Below are positions 1 through 6,642 of a DNA stretch of 47,760 bases, piece after piece. The DNA is from a virus: IMG/VR virus record IMGVR_UViG_3300021478_000045, positions 1 to 47,760 of that record; one strand, 5' to 3'. How positions within the stretch are numbered: position 1 is the first letter of the stretch; the number at the start of each line of letters is the position of its first letter. Position numbers and translations under genes: made by a program. The notes below the pieces were generated by a model that made no database searches, was not told where the DNA came from, and worked only from the letters and a program-made list of their open reading frames with translations.

Positions 1-1417
1 CACCATCCTCTGTTGACCATAAAACATTACCACCCAGTTTTGTTTCCAATGACCTTCTGATATCTACCAGTGGCGGTACTATATATCCATTTCTCCTTAC
101 ATCACGACTATCTTTGATTTTGATATTCTCCACCACCATTGAGGGTACCAAATCTACCAATTGATTACCAAATTTGCGATCACTTAGTTTGTGGCGCTGC
201 CCAGATGGAGAGTGATTATAATCATTTAACAACAACGCTTTAATTACTGACACTTTCCCATCTATTAATTCACCATAAGGCATTTCTTTTGAGTTGACAA
301 TAGAATATAGCCATTCTTGTACGCCACTCATACTCTGTTGTTTTTGGAATATCAATTCTTCTGTAACTGGCGCTATTCTGAGATCAACATCGTATTTGTG
401 ATTCATAAAATAATACATGAGCGCCTCAGCGCCACCGTTGTGGAACCATGTGTCGAGCTCAGCAAAGTATTTGGTATCACGTCTCTTATCTTCTGATGCA
501 TGGAGTGCGAATATACGTCTGGCTTTGAATCCAGCGCTGACGAGCCATTCTGGATTTCCAGTTATGAACAGGTGAAGATGATTTGGTACGCTATATACTG
601 GCACATATTTGTCATTGATAGGTAACGTTGGGCCAGTTATGATATCTTTTAGTAATGATTCATCTTTCTTGCTTCCAGCCCAAACCGCTTCCTCTAAATG
701 AAGTATGATTGTGTTCTTTAATTGGCCATTGTGATCGCCAAATATGTATTGTGGATTTGATGTTTTAAAACAATATGGGCGCATCATTTCAGATAGACGC
801 TCAACAAAGAATGATTTGCCTACGCCCTCATCTCCACGTATTACCACAGCTATACCTGGTTTTAATTGTGGTTCTTGGAACATTTGTGCAATGAGCGCTA
901 CTAGATAATCAAAATTAGTTTCATTTCCAGAACAAATAATATTTCTCATCAAATCTATAAATTGTGAACAATCTCCAGCAATTGCTTTGATTTTATATCC
1001 TTTGAATAAATTGTATTTATCATTTCTATTACCCAAATATGATGGATCAAAATCAAATCCGTATTTAAAGTGGCGCCGCTCAGGGCTGGCAAACCATACC
1101 TCTGTAATTTGAACATATTTTGGATCACCACCCTCTGCTGGCACTATCATAATGCGTCTATCTGAATAACCAGCAACTAAATCTTTTTTATCCATTATTT
1201 CTAATGTGCCATCTGGATTCTCTCTGACTACTTTGAAGCGCCCATTTAAATATGTGGTAAAATGATCTTGATTTAATTCTAATATGGCATCCTTCTTGGG
1301 ATCGCCAGTTCTCTTATATTCTGGTCTTGTTTGATTTGTTTGATTTTTCTGGAACTCAGGAGTTTCGTCCAAACGTGTAATATTCTCACGTGCTTTGAGA
1401 TCTTCTTCATCAGACAT
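1..1417 (-). CDS. D5/P4-like SF3 primase-helicase (DUF5906-like), C-terminus beyond left edge
   Basis: Read by translating the minus strand from ATG 1417; about 472 residues are visible and the frame is open at base 1. Walker A GDEGVGKS lies near residues 195-202, a Walker B-like IILHLEE near 237-243, a sensor-like LFITGNPEW near 283-291 and a likely arginine finger (KARR) near 298-301. This order is typical of the superfamily 3 helicase domain of D5/P4/NrS-1-type replication proteins, hexameric ATPases that unwind DNA at phage forks. No primase catalytic motif is seen at the N-terminus; the primase is probably the separate gene at 18701-19939. It closely resembles the 490-residue product at 3188-4660 (shared RGxEGVGKSFFVE and EELxxQKQQSMSGV). 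The alignment suggests only about ten residues are missing. It is last in a minus-strand operon with 1431-1625 and 1638-1808. Confidence 0.85.
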   Translation of the reverse strand, partial: MSDEEDLKARENITRLDETPEFQKNQTNQTRPEYKRTGDPKKDAILELNQDHFTTYLNGRFKVVRENPDGTLEIMDKKDLVAGYSDRRIMIVPAEGGDPKYVQITEVWFASPERRHFKYGFDFDPSYLGNRNDKYNLFKGYKIKAIAGDCSQFIDLMRNIICSGNETNFDYLVALIAQMFQEPQLKPGIAVVIRGDEGVGKSFFVERLSEMMRPYCFKTSNPQYIFGDHNGQLKNTIILHLEEAVWAGSKKDESLLKDIITGPTLPINDKYVPVYSVPNHLHLFITGNPEWLVSAGFKARRIFALHASEDKRRDTKYFAELDTWFHNGGAEALMYYFMNHKYDVDLRIAPVTEELIFQKQQSMSGVQEWLYSIVNSKEMPYGELIDGKVSVIKALLLNDYNHSPSGQRHKLSDRKFGNQLVDLVPSMVVENIKIKDSRDVRRNGYIVPPLVDIRRSLETKLGGNVLWSTEDG

Positions 1418-1430
1418 GGCGCGCCCACCC

Positions 1431-1625
1431 TCAATTATTGCTTATGTTCATTATCTCTCTAAATTTAGTTTCTGATATATGTATTGGTTGAAGACCTGAT
1501 GCTTCAGTAAAGTTTACTCTGATAATTTTATTTTCAGATGGATGTTCAATATATGTATCAATCATGGCTATATGATTAATATTGTACCATTTATCTTTTT
1601 CTTCATCTGGAATATATATGAACAT
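1431..1625 (-). CDS. Small phage protein of unknown function
   Basis: A 64-residue protein beginning MFIYIPDEEKDKWYNINHI. The minus strand has a good ribosome binding site (GGGAGGT) a few bases before ATG 1625. It lies between the zinc-finger gene (12-nt gap) and the helicase gene (13-nt gap), so the three are probably co-transcribed. No domain is recognised; the composition is that of a small soluble beta-rich protein. Function unknown. Confidence 0.7.
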   Translation of the reverse strand: MFIYIPDEEKDKWYNINHIAMIDTYIEHPSENKIIRVNFTEASGLQPIHISETKFREIMNISNN

Positions 1626-1637
1626 TGATACCTCCCA

Positions 1638-1808
1638 TCATGCTGCAAACAAGTCTTTCATTTTTGATTTTGGACGCTGATTATGCCATTTATATCTGCA
1701 AGCATCTGAACAAAACATCTGTTTGGAACTGAATCTAATATATTCAGTTTCGCATTGTTTACATTTGAATACTCGCTTCTTGAGTAGTTCTTCGATTGCG
1801 GTATCCAT
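1638..1808 (-). CDS. 56-residue zinc finger with C-terminal KDLFAA
   Basis: Translated from ATG 1808 to TGA 1638, after a strong AGGAGGTGA ribosome binding site. Cysteine pairs CKQC (residues 16-19) and CSDAC (33-37) followed by WH form a small zinc-binding module related to phage zinc fingers such as the one at 34758-35024. The last residues, MKDLFAA, repeat the DLF tail seen on the primase, ligase, HAD phosphatase and DNA polymerase of this window. This may mean recruitment to a sliding clamp (inference). It is first in the minus-strand operon ending in the D5-like helicase, so a replication role is plausible but unproven. Confidence 0.75.
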   Translation of the reverse strand: MDTAIEELLKKRVFKCKQCETEYIRFSSKQMFCSDACRYKWHNQRPKSKMKDLFAA

Positions 1809-1835
1809 TCTCACCTCCTGCTACCTGGGAGGCGA

Positions 1836-1864
1836 ACTATAGCACAAACGCAAACCCGTGTAAA
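1836..1864 (-). promoter_or_regulatory. Sigma70-type promoter for the minus-strand helicase operon
   Basis: On the minus strand a -35 TTTACA (1864-1859) is followed after 17 bp by -10 TATAGT (1841-1836). TGTGC directly precedes the -10, as at 21600, 33398 and 35528. It lies about 30 bp upstream of the zinc-finger start. Confidence 0.6.
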
Positions 1865-1916
1865 CTACTTTTTTCTTTTGTTGAAATTCAGCCTTAATTT
1901 CGCCGTATTTTCATAG

Positions 1917-1922
1917 TATAAT
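1917..1922 (+). promoter_or_regulatory. -10 box TATAAT giving a possibly leaderless transcript
   Basis: A perfect TATAAT ends 6 nt before ATG 1929. Transcription starting about 7 nt downstream of the -10 would begin on or next to the A of the start codon. The -35 region is weak (TTAATT at 1894-1899). No Shine-Dalgarno sequence is present. Confidence 0.4.
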
Positions 1923-1928
1923 TGTGAT

Positions 1929-2216
1929 ATGTTCGAAGCTCCAACTGAAACGGCCCGTGAGCGAGCTCAAAGAATATGGCGAAATGCTTGGATTCAAGGA
2001 CGTACTGAGACTCAAGTAATAGAACAACCGCAATCAATAGATGAAGAACGCAAGTTAAATCAGTTTAAGACCAAATTGGTTAGATCTATTAAGGAAGTAT
2101 TGGCTGATAGTAAACATATCCAAAATGTGGAACATTACTTGGCTTTGATACATCATAGAAGGCGCAAGTTGTTAATGGAGAAACTCCGCAGACTGGAGCG
2201 CAACAGAAATGACTGA
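1929..2216 (+). CDS. Small basic protein upstream of terminase small subunit
   Basis: A 95-residue, highly charged, probably helical protein (rich in Arg, Lys, Glu) ending in a run of RRRKLLMEKLRRLERNR. No family is recognised. The ATG has no ribosome binding site but sits just after a TATAAT box, suggesting leaderless translation. Its last 8 nt overlap the start of the terminase small-subunit gene (ATGACTGA), so the two are translationally coupled. A DNA-binding or packaging accessory role is only a guess from charge and neighbours. Confidence 0.6.
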   Translation: MFEAPTETARERAQRIWRNAWIQGRTETQVIEQPQSIDEERKLNQFKTKLVRSIKEVLADSKHIQNVEHYLALIHHRRRKLLMEKLRRLERNRND

Positions 2217-2853
2217 TCCAATCCATAACATTGATCCTGGTCCCACGGTGATGTGGGAAGAAGATTATGAGCGCCTCAAGAAACAGCAGAAGCTGGATGC
2301 TGAGATTGAGCGCCAACGTAAAGCTAAACAAGACGCTATTGATCGTGAATTGTACAAAGAAAATCAGAAGATTAAGGATCAAATAGATTACACTGAAGAG
2401 TTGGCGACAGAGATTTGTGAGAGGATCAGTGCTGGTGAGCTATTGATCAACATTTGTAAAGACTCACACATGCCAACTGTGCGCCGCTGTTCAGCATGGC
2501 TGAAGACAGAAGCTGATTTCCAAGCGCTGTATAATATGGCTATTGCTGACAGACTGACTATATTTGAAGAAGAAGTGATATCAATTGCTGATGATGCAGC
2601 ACGTGATATGAAAGAAATTATTAAATCTGGTAAAACTATTAAAGTGCAAGATGCTGATGTGATTGCTCGTGCCAAATTGAGAGTTGAGGTGCGCTTCAGG
2701 CATCTCAAAGCTGGGCGACCTGGTAAATGGGGTGACAGCACTACACTCATCACTAAGTCAGAAGATGAGAATATTGCTGATATGCCACTGCCTGAGTTGG
2801 AAAAGAAGATTGCTGAACTTGAACTCAAAGATCGAGTGGTTAAGGCAGTCTAA
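2209..2853 (+). CDS. Terminase small subunit (Sf6 gp1-like)
   Basis: A 214-residue protein. A charged coiled-coil N-terminus (residues 15-60) precedes a helix-turn-helix-like block (residues 62-110, TEELATEICERISAGE then MPTVRRCSAWLK) and a helical core with DVIARAKLRVEVR and AGRPGKWGD. This layout matches terminase small subunits of the Sf6 type, which recognise the packaging site and load the large subunit. The gene overlaps 1929-2216 by 8 nt. No large subunit follows; the next gene is a helicase cassette flanked by inverted repeats. The N-terminus shares VMWEEDY and a following charged helix with the C-terminus of the primase at 18701-19939. Confidence 0.75.
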   Translation: MTDPIHNIDPGPTVMWEEDYERLKKQQKLDAEIERQRKAKQDAIDRELYKENQKIKDQIDYTEELATEICERISAGELLINICKDSHMPTVRRCSAWLKTEADFQALYNMAIADRLTIFEEEVISIADDAARDMKEIIKSGKTIKVQDADVIARAKLRVEVRFRHLKAGRPGKWGDSTTLITKSEDENIADMPLPELEKKIAELELKDRVVKAV

Positions 2854-2893
2854 TTCCATCATTCAATGATTGATCCATGATACTCAAAGCATG

Positions 2894-2917
2894 GTGTCTG
2901 CCTGTCTAGCTGTCTAG
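2894..2917. repeat. Left cluster of three 8-bp repeats (iteron-like)
   Basis: GTGTCTGC, CTGTCTAG and CTGTCTAG lie in tandem. The 15-bp segment TGTCTAGCTGTCTAG at 2903-2917 is the exact reverse complement of 4686-4700, on the other side of the helicase gene. Two such clusters in opposite orientation could be ends of a mobile cassette or binding sites of a replication or repressor protein. Confidence 0.7.
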
Positions 2918-2946
2918 GTCGAAACTTGCTTTTGTCGCGAAAATGC

Positions 2947-2971
2947 GAAGGGTTTCCGGCGGGAACCCTTT
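2947..2971 (+). terminator. Intrinsic terminator after the terminase small-subunit gene
   Basis: Stem AAGGGTTTCC/GGGAACCCTT with a 3-nt loop (GGC), followed directly by TTTT. It sits between the terminase gene and the promoter of the second helicase, and insulates the two. Confidence 0.65.
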
Positions 2972-3039
2972 TCATGAATTTTCATCAATGATTGATATTC
3001 ATAGCATTCAGAACTCATTTTCTCAAAAAAAGAAAGCCC

Positions 3040-3068
3040 TTGTGGTGGTTTCGGAAATGTGTTATAAT
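3040..3068 (+). promoter_or_regulatory. Strong sigma70-type promoter of the second helicase
   Basis: -35 TTGTGG (3040-3045), 17-bp spacer, perfect -10 TATAAT (3063-3068). The predicted start near 3075 gives a leader of about 110 nt before ATG 3188. Unlike most promoters here it lacks TGC before the -10, in line with a separate origin for this cassette. Confidence 0.7.
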
Positions 3069-3144
3069 AGAGGCATCGATTGGGAGAGAGACCCGGCCGA
3101 GGCGCTGTTTGACATTGTGAATAAGCAGAATACAAGGACCCATC

Positions 3145-3177
3145 ATGGAAAGAAGCCCTCTGGGCGCAACAAAATGA
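3145..3177 (+). CDS. Possible 10-residue upstream peptide (MERSPLGATK)
   Basis: ATG 3145 has an AAGGA ribosome binding site 6 nt upstream and stops at TGA 3177, 10 nt before the helicase start. The stop overlaps the GAGGA ribosome binding site of the helicase gene, so its translation could deliver ribosomes to that start. This is a small open frame with good signals only; whether it is translated is unknown. Confidence 0.3.
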   Translation: MERSPLGATK

Positions 3178-3187
3178 GGATAGTATA

Positions 3188-4660
3188 ATGGACAAAGAAA
3201 TAGAGAAAATGGGTAGACTCATAAAGTTTACCCGGCAACCAGAGATCTTCTTCCAGAAGAATGGTTGGGGAGTAGCAGAAGATGAGGTAGTGCGTAATAT
3301 GAATACGTTCTATGCTCATGTTCTAGTAAGTGAGAGTGAGCAGGCTAGAATACTGCACATAAAAGAAGATGGCTCAAAGAGCTGGATGAAGAAATCGGAT
3401 TTTATGTCTCAGCACGCGAATATGACAATCCTTGTCGAAGATGACAAGGGCAAAGAAAAGCGTGTGAATGTCGGAAAACTCTGGTTTCTATCTCGAATGA
3501 GGCGCTTCTATAATAAAGTGGTATTCAAGATAGTAAAGCCTCAAGAGGAACCTCTCCCAGATTGGATCTATAATCTGTGGGAAGGATATGATATCCAGCC
3601 GGTTGCTGGTAATGTTCAACCTTTCTTAGATTTTATGAGAGAGGTAATCTGTTCTGGGAACGACGAACACTTCACGTACTTGGTTGCGCTTCTGGCGCAA
3701 ATGTTCCAGGAGCCAGAGGATAGACCTGGAGTTGCAGTTGTTCTTAGAGGTGAAGAAGGTGTTGGCAAGTCTTTCTTTGTTGAGAAGATTTGCGAACTGA
3801 TAAAGAGCTACTACTTCAAATCCTCTAATCTGCATCATATTTTCGGATCGTTTAACTCTCAGTTGCGGAATAAGTTGATTCTGCATATTGAGGAAGCTAG
3901 ATGGTCTGGGAATAGCAGAGACGAACAGATGTTGAAAGATCTCATAACGGGCGAGAAAATATCCGTGAATGAGAAGCATGTGCCTGTGATGTTGATGCAA
4001 AACTATTTGCATGTGTTCATTACAGGTAATCCGAAGTGGTTAGTATCCGCCTCATTTAGCGCGCGTCGCGTTTATGCGCTGTATGTGAGTTCAACGCATC
4101 GCAAGGATACTGAGTATTTCGGGAAGCTGAACGAAGAGTACGAGAATGGTATGAATACAGCACTCTTGCACTACTTCCTAAATTATGACTATAGCTCGGT
4201 GGACTTGAGAAGGATACCCGTAACTGAAGAGCTACTGCATCAGAAGCAACAAAGTATGTCTGGTGTAGAGGAATGGTGGCTCAATAACTTAACAACGGGT
4301 GAGCTTCCTCAAGGTATTCTCGATGGTGAGAATTGCAGAGTTCTCAAGGAACTTCTTTATATTGACTTCTGCAAGTCTCGATGGGTGCGCGACAGGACGA
4401 AATTGAACGAGACCGCTTTTGGAAAAGCATTCGTTCAGTTAATACCGCAGGTAATAGATGGTAAAGTCCAAAAGCACAGTAATGGCTCCAGAGTTACTAT
4501 TGTGCGAGATGGTAGAGCGCCTGTCACAAAGACGGGAGTGAGGCCATACGTGTATATAATCCCGTCGTTGAGAGTGTGTCGCGAGCTAATGGATGTTCTT
4601 CTGGAAGGAAAGAACACTTGGGATCCAGAGCAGGTTAACTGGATCTTCAGGACTAGATAA
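3188..4660 (+). CDS. Second D5/P4-like SF3 helicase (paralogue of 1-1417)
   Basis: A 490-residue protein. Walker A GEEGVGKS is at residues 188-195, followed by LILHIEEARW (Walker B region), VFITGNPKW (sensor) and SARRVYAL (arginine finger). The C-terminal block EELLHQKQQSMSGVEEW is shared almost word for word with the minus-strand helicase at 1-1417. The N-terminal 140 residues diverge, so partner or primase contacts may differ. It has its own TATAAT promoter and leader, a terminator before it and inverted repeat clusters on both sides. Known relatives are ring helicases of phages, satellites and plasmids. Possible explanations are an acquired satellite-like replication cassette, a duplication that gained a new control region, or a regulator that antagonises the first copy. 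Confidence 0.85.
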   Translation: MDKEIEKMGRLIKFTRQPEIFFQKNGWGVAEDEVVRNMNTFYAHVLVSESEQARILHIKEDGSKSWMKKSDFMSQHANMTILVEDDKGKEKRVNVGKLWFLSRMRRFYNKVVFKIVKPQEEPLPDWIYNLWEGYDIQPVAGNVQPFLDFMREVICSGNDEHFTYLVALLAQMFQEPEDRPGVAVVLRGEEGVGKSFFVEKICELIKSYYFKSSNLHHIFGSFNSQLRNKLILHIEEARWSGNSRDEQMLKDLITGEKISVNEKHVPVMLMQNYLHVFITGNPKWLVSASFSARRVYALYVSSTHRKDTEYFGKLNEEYENGMNTALLHYFLNYDYSSVDLRRIPVTEELLHQKQQSMSGVEEWWLNNLTTGELPQGILDGENCRVLKELLYIDFCKSRWVRDRTKLNETAFGKAFVQLIPQVIDGKVQKHSNGSRVTIVRDGRAPVTKTGVRPYVYIIPSLRVCRELMDVLLEGKNTWDPEQVNWIFRTR

Positions 4661-4685
4661 AACGCGATAAAAAACGAAAACGCCG

Positions 4686-4709
4686 CTAGACAGCTAGACA
4701 CCTAGACAG
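4686..4709. repeat. Right cluster of three 8-bp repeats, inverted to the left one
   Basis: CTAGACAG, CTAGACAC and CTAGACAG lie in tandem just after the helicase stop. Bases 4686-4700 are the exact reverse complement of 2903-2917. Both clusters have three units of the same length. Confidence 0.7.
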
Positions 4710-4846
4710 TGGGGCTCATCAAGCCCTGCTGGAGCGCTCCAGTGCGAGTGCCCCTGAACTATTCATCAATCAATGGTTGAAATGTGGATGACATCAACTT
4801 TTGAAAGTACTGATATATCAGCAAAATCATGGTATTTTCCCTTTTT
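4710..4846. other. Non-coding stretch with hairpin and 14-bp palindrome
   Basis: No convincing gene is seen. GGGCT-CATCA-AGCCC (4712-4726) forms a short hairpin. CTGGAGCGCTCCAG (4729-4742) is a perfect palindrome, which could be a dimer-binding site. The rest is AT-rich. A 42-codon frame in this area has no ribosome binding site. Confidence 0.4.
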
Positions 4847-4904
4847 GTTCCCGTACTGTTCCCGATACGTTCCCCTTGCTTTCCTGCCCGGAACGTGCTA
4901 GGGT
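4847..4904 (+). promoter_or_regulatory. Promoter with three phased GTTCCC operators
   Basis: GTTCCCG at 4847-4853 and 4858-4864 and GTTCCCC at 4869-4875 are spaced exactly 11 bp apart, one helical turn. They run into -35 TTGCTT (4876-4881), a 17-bp spacer ending in TGC, and a weak -10 TAGGGT (4899-4904). ACGTTCC (4867-4873) is matched by its reverse complement GGAACGT in the spacer (4890-4896). A weak promoter with phased sites suggests activation or repression of the small-gene array downstream. Confidence 0.55.
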
Positions 4905-4912
4905 TTTTTCTC

Positions 4913-5177
4913 GGGGCGGTTCCCGCCCCTTAAAGGAGTTGATTTCATCCATTTTCCCCGCGGAGAAAACCGCGGCGCAGGCCACAAAGCCGAATAGCGA
5001 AATAAACCCGGCAAAATGACGAGCCGAGCGGTTAAGTAGTTGGTGCCAGGCAGTCTCTCCCCGAAGGGCGAAAAGTTCCAGGGAGAAAAACCGGCCAGTT
5101 GCGTCGTTTAGGCGGAAGGAAATATCCGCCTGAGATAGCAAAACAGAGCACAGTGCCCTGAAAAGGGTGCTGTGCTC
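4913..5177 (+). ncRNA. Structured GC-rich leader (or small RNA) of about 265 nt
   Basis: A run of hairpins: GGGGCGG/CCGCCCC (4913-4929), CCGCGG/CCGCGG (4958-4975), AGGCGGA/TCCGCCT (5110-5131) and a 13-bp stem with two wobble pairs at 5146-5177 (GAGCACAG against CTGTGCTC). It starts near the predicted start of the promoter at 4876-4904 and ends 14 nt before the ribosome binding site of 5205-5618. It is much richer in G and C than its surroundings. It could be a regulatory 5' leader, a separate RNA or a replication or packaging site. No known RNA class is recognised. Confidence 0.5.
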
Positions 5178-5204
5178 AATTGTGCTATTTCTAACTAGGA
5201 GAGT

Positions 5205-5618
5205 ATGATGTCATCGAAAGCACGCGCAAGACTAAGGCAAATGAAAGCAAATCCTATAGATGCTGGAAGATCAGGGCATACGAATATGAATATCACCCCT
5301 GTTCGTAAGACGTTTATAGTTGATTTCAGCAAATTAAAAGATCCAGGCGAAAAGCCTAGTGAGGAATTGGAAATAGATCAGGATTACAGTGTAATCAAGA
5401 AAAGAGTTAAAACATTTGCGTCAGGCAAGATCGAAATCAAATATGTTAAGAACAATCCTCCTGGAAAGCGGTACTTTCCGCGATCTGAGAGCAAAATAGC
5501 AAAGGGTGATTCCATCGGAGATTACGGTTCTGTCACAGGAACAACTTTTGCTGATTATCAGAGCCGAATCAAGGCTCGGAAGAAAGAAGCTGAGGAAGCT
5601 TCTTGGCGTAAGAAGTAG
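5205..5618 (+). CDS. Small basic protein, first gene of the array
   Basis: A 137-residue lysine- and arginine-rich protein. The start (tandem ATGATG) follows CTAGGAGAG, a good ribosome binding site. Both termini are strongly basic (KARARLRQMK and KARKKEAEEASWRKK), with a more mixed centre. No family is recognised; nucleic-acid binding is plausible from charge alone. It is first in a long plus-strand array of tiny genes behind a structured leader. Confidence 0.65.
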   Translation: MMSSKARARLRQMKANPIDAGRSGHTNMNITPVRKTFIVDFSKLKDPGEKPSEELEIDQDYSVIKKRVKTFASGKIEIKYVKNNPPGKRYFPRSESKIAKGDSIGDYGSVTGTTFADYQSRIKARKKEAEEASWRKK

Positions 5619-5628
5619 GAGTAGCGTT

Positions 5629-5793
5629 ATGGACAAGTCAAAACTCAAAGATAGGAGCATTTTCAGAAAACAGCCAAAAATGCCGCCACTACAGCGATTG
5701 TTTGTCAGCGTTGCAACTGGACATGCCAATCGTAGCAAAAAGCAGAAAGTTTCAGTTGCACCTATGCAATTCACCACGAAACAGGAGAAGTAA
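5629..5793 (+). CDS. 54-residue basic protein
   Basis: Start chosen at ATG 5629, 9 nt after an AGGAG site; the longer upstream frame overlaps the previous gene and has no such site. The protein is rich in Lys and Arg, with a hydrophobic centre (LQRLFVSVATG). No family is recognised. The next gene begins 1 nt after its stop. Confidence 0.55.
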   Translation: MDKSKLKDRSIFRKQPKMPPLQRLFVSVATGHANRSKKQKVSVAPMQFTTKQEK

Positions 5794-5794
5794 A

Positions 5795-6130
5795 ATGAGT
5801 AGACTAGAAAAATCTCTCGATGATTTCACAGAAATAATGAAGGAACTATCCGGCTTGATAAAGGAGGTAAAATTGGACAATTCAGTCCTGTATAACGAAG
5901 ATATTCATCACAATCTCCTTGCTGAAGGATATTCGTATGAAGGAAGGAATTCTGAATTCAGCGAATCATACGACGAATACGAGCATCCTGACTGCGACGA
6001 TTGGCTTGCCATCTATTCGGATGGGCGCGTCGAGTTCTTGGATATCTGCGAATACACTGAAGGCTCAGTTACAGGTCGAGCAGTCAAAGAGCAGTGGATT
6101 AATCGCAGAAACAGAGTTTTGGAGCACTAA
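5795..6130 (+). CDS. 111-residue acidic protein
   Basis: ATG 5795 follows AGGAGAAGTAAA. The product starts with a helical segment (MSRLEKSLDDFTEIMKELS) and then carries an acidic region with YDEYEHPDCDDW and VEFLDICEY. No family is recognised. Its TAA stop is immediately followed by the first hammerhead ribozyme, so its mRNA is predicted to end at base 6163. Confidence 0.6.
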   Translation: MSRLEKSLDDFTEIMKELSGLIKEVKLDNSVLYNEDIHHNLLAEGYSYEGRNSEFSESYDEYEHPDCDDWLAIYSDGRVEFLDICEYTEGSVTGRAVKEQWINRRNRVLEH

Positions 6131-6191
6131 GACCGAAACTGGTGCGCCACAAGCCCACCAGTCCTAGCGTTGGGCGCTAGCTGACGAGGTC
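6131..6191 (+). ncRNA. Type II hammerhead ribozyme 1
   Basis: Stem II GACC (6131-6134) pairs with GGTC (6188-6191). GAAA core at 6135-6138. Stem III ACTGGTG/CACCAGT closes a loop and ends in GTC, with predicted cleavage after C6163. Stem I CTAGCG/CGCTAG has a 5-nt loop. The CTGACGA core is at 6181-6187. All invariant hammerhead core positions are present. GACC/GGTC replaces the GATC/GATC of other copies, a compensatory change. Confidence 0.9.
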
Positions 6192-6211
6192 AGTAACCAG
6201 GAGTTGTTAAA

Positions 6212-6559
6212 ATGGCAAAGATTAGAGTTAGACGCGGTTCTGAAGGTCCAAAGCACGATCCGTATTCATTTACGGAGATTACATTCTACTTTACTGATAC
6301 AACGCGTAATCCAGTCACAATCCATAGCGGATTAGGCGAATGGGTTAAAACTGGCGATAGACATTACGATGCTCAAAACTCTTGTGGAATAGATCCGGCT
6401 CTGATATTTGAAGAATTAACTGGACTTTCAGTTCGCAGAGCTGAAGCGATTCCAAATATGCTGTTTGAGCGCTCCATGCGTAAGTATTCCAGAGCGGAGC
6501 GTGAGAGCATTATGGAGTGCATCGAGGCTGACGAAGCAATGCTCAGAAATTGCTACTGA
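6212..6559 (+). CDS. 115-residue protein of unknown function
   Basis: ATG 6212 follows CAGGAGTTGTTAAA. The N-terminus MAKIRVRRGSEGPKHDPYSF is basic and the middle is beta-rich (ITFYFTDTTRNPVTIHSG). It ends in a helical region (SRAERESIMECIEADEAM). No family is recognised. It is predicted to be a single-gene mRNA, released by ribozymes 1 and 2. Confidence 0.6.
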   Translation: MAKIRVRRGSEGPKHDPYSFTEITFYFTDTTRNPVTIHSGLGEWVKTGDRHYDAQNSCGIDPALIFEELTGLSVRRAEAIPNMLFERSMRKYSRAERESIMECIEADEAMLRNCY

Positions 6560-6560
6560 A

Positions 6561-6623
6561 GATCGAAATTGGAGCGCCCACAAAGCGTTCCAATCGCAAC
6601 GTAAGGCGTTGCCTGATGAGATC
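6561..6623 (+). ncRNA. Type II hammerhead ribozyme 2
   Basis: Stem II GATC (6561-6564) pairs with GATC (6620-6623). GAAA 6565-6568. Stem III ATTGGAGCG/CGTTCCAAT ends in ATC, with cleavage after C6595. Stem I GCAACG/CGTTGC has loop TAAGG. CTGATGA at 6613-6619. The usual C-G pair next to the core is replaced by T6569-A6593, a compensatory double change. Confidence 0.9.
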
Positions 6624-6642
6624 AGTAACTAGGAGTTGTAGA

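Larger units (their letters stand above)
2864..2995. repeat. Two direct copies of CAATGATTGAT
   Basis: CAATGATTGAT occurs at 2864-2874 and again at 2985-2995, either side of the left iteron cluster. A related word, ATCAATCAATGGTTGA, lies near 4766-4780 beyond the right cluster. These AT-rich words may be protein-binding or strand-opening sites of an origin-like region (inference). Confidence 0.45.

Noticed and set aside
1361-1417. CTGATGA and GAAAC words on the minus strand (hammerhead-like)
   Set aside because: They are codons of the first helicase gene and the bases between them form no stem II hairpin; no cleavage-site stem follows.
2926-2954. TTGCTT resembling the recurring -35 box
   Set aside because: At the 17-bp spacing the -10 position reads GGGTTT and lies inside a terminator stem.
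2943-3188. 81-codon open frame before the second helicase
   Set aside because: It runs across a terminator and the TATAAT promoter of the helicase and has no ribosome binding site; only its last part could be transcribed in frame.
4801-5019. 72-codon frame over the structured leader
   Set aside because: It spans the promoter and operators, lacks a ribosome binding site at its start, and its sequence follows GC-rich hairpins rather than protein-like composition.
4941-5019. Short frame after AAAGGAG inside the leader
   Set aside because: The only start-like codon (TTG) directly abuts the ribosome binding site, too close for initiation.
4953-5131. tRNA or tmRNA in the GC-rich leader
   Set aside because: No T-loop GTTC-A/G consensus, anticodon arm or 7-bp acceptor pair with correct spacing was found.
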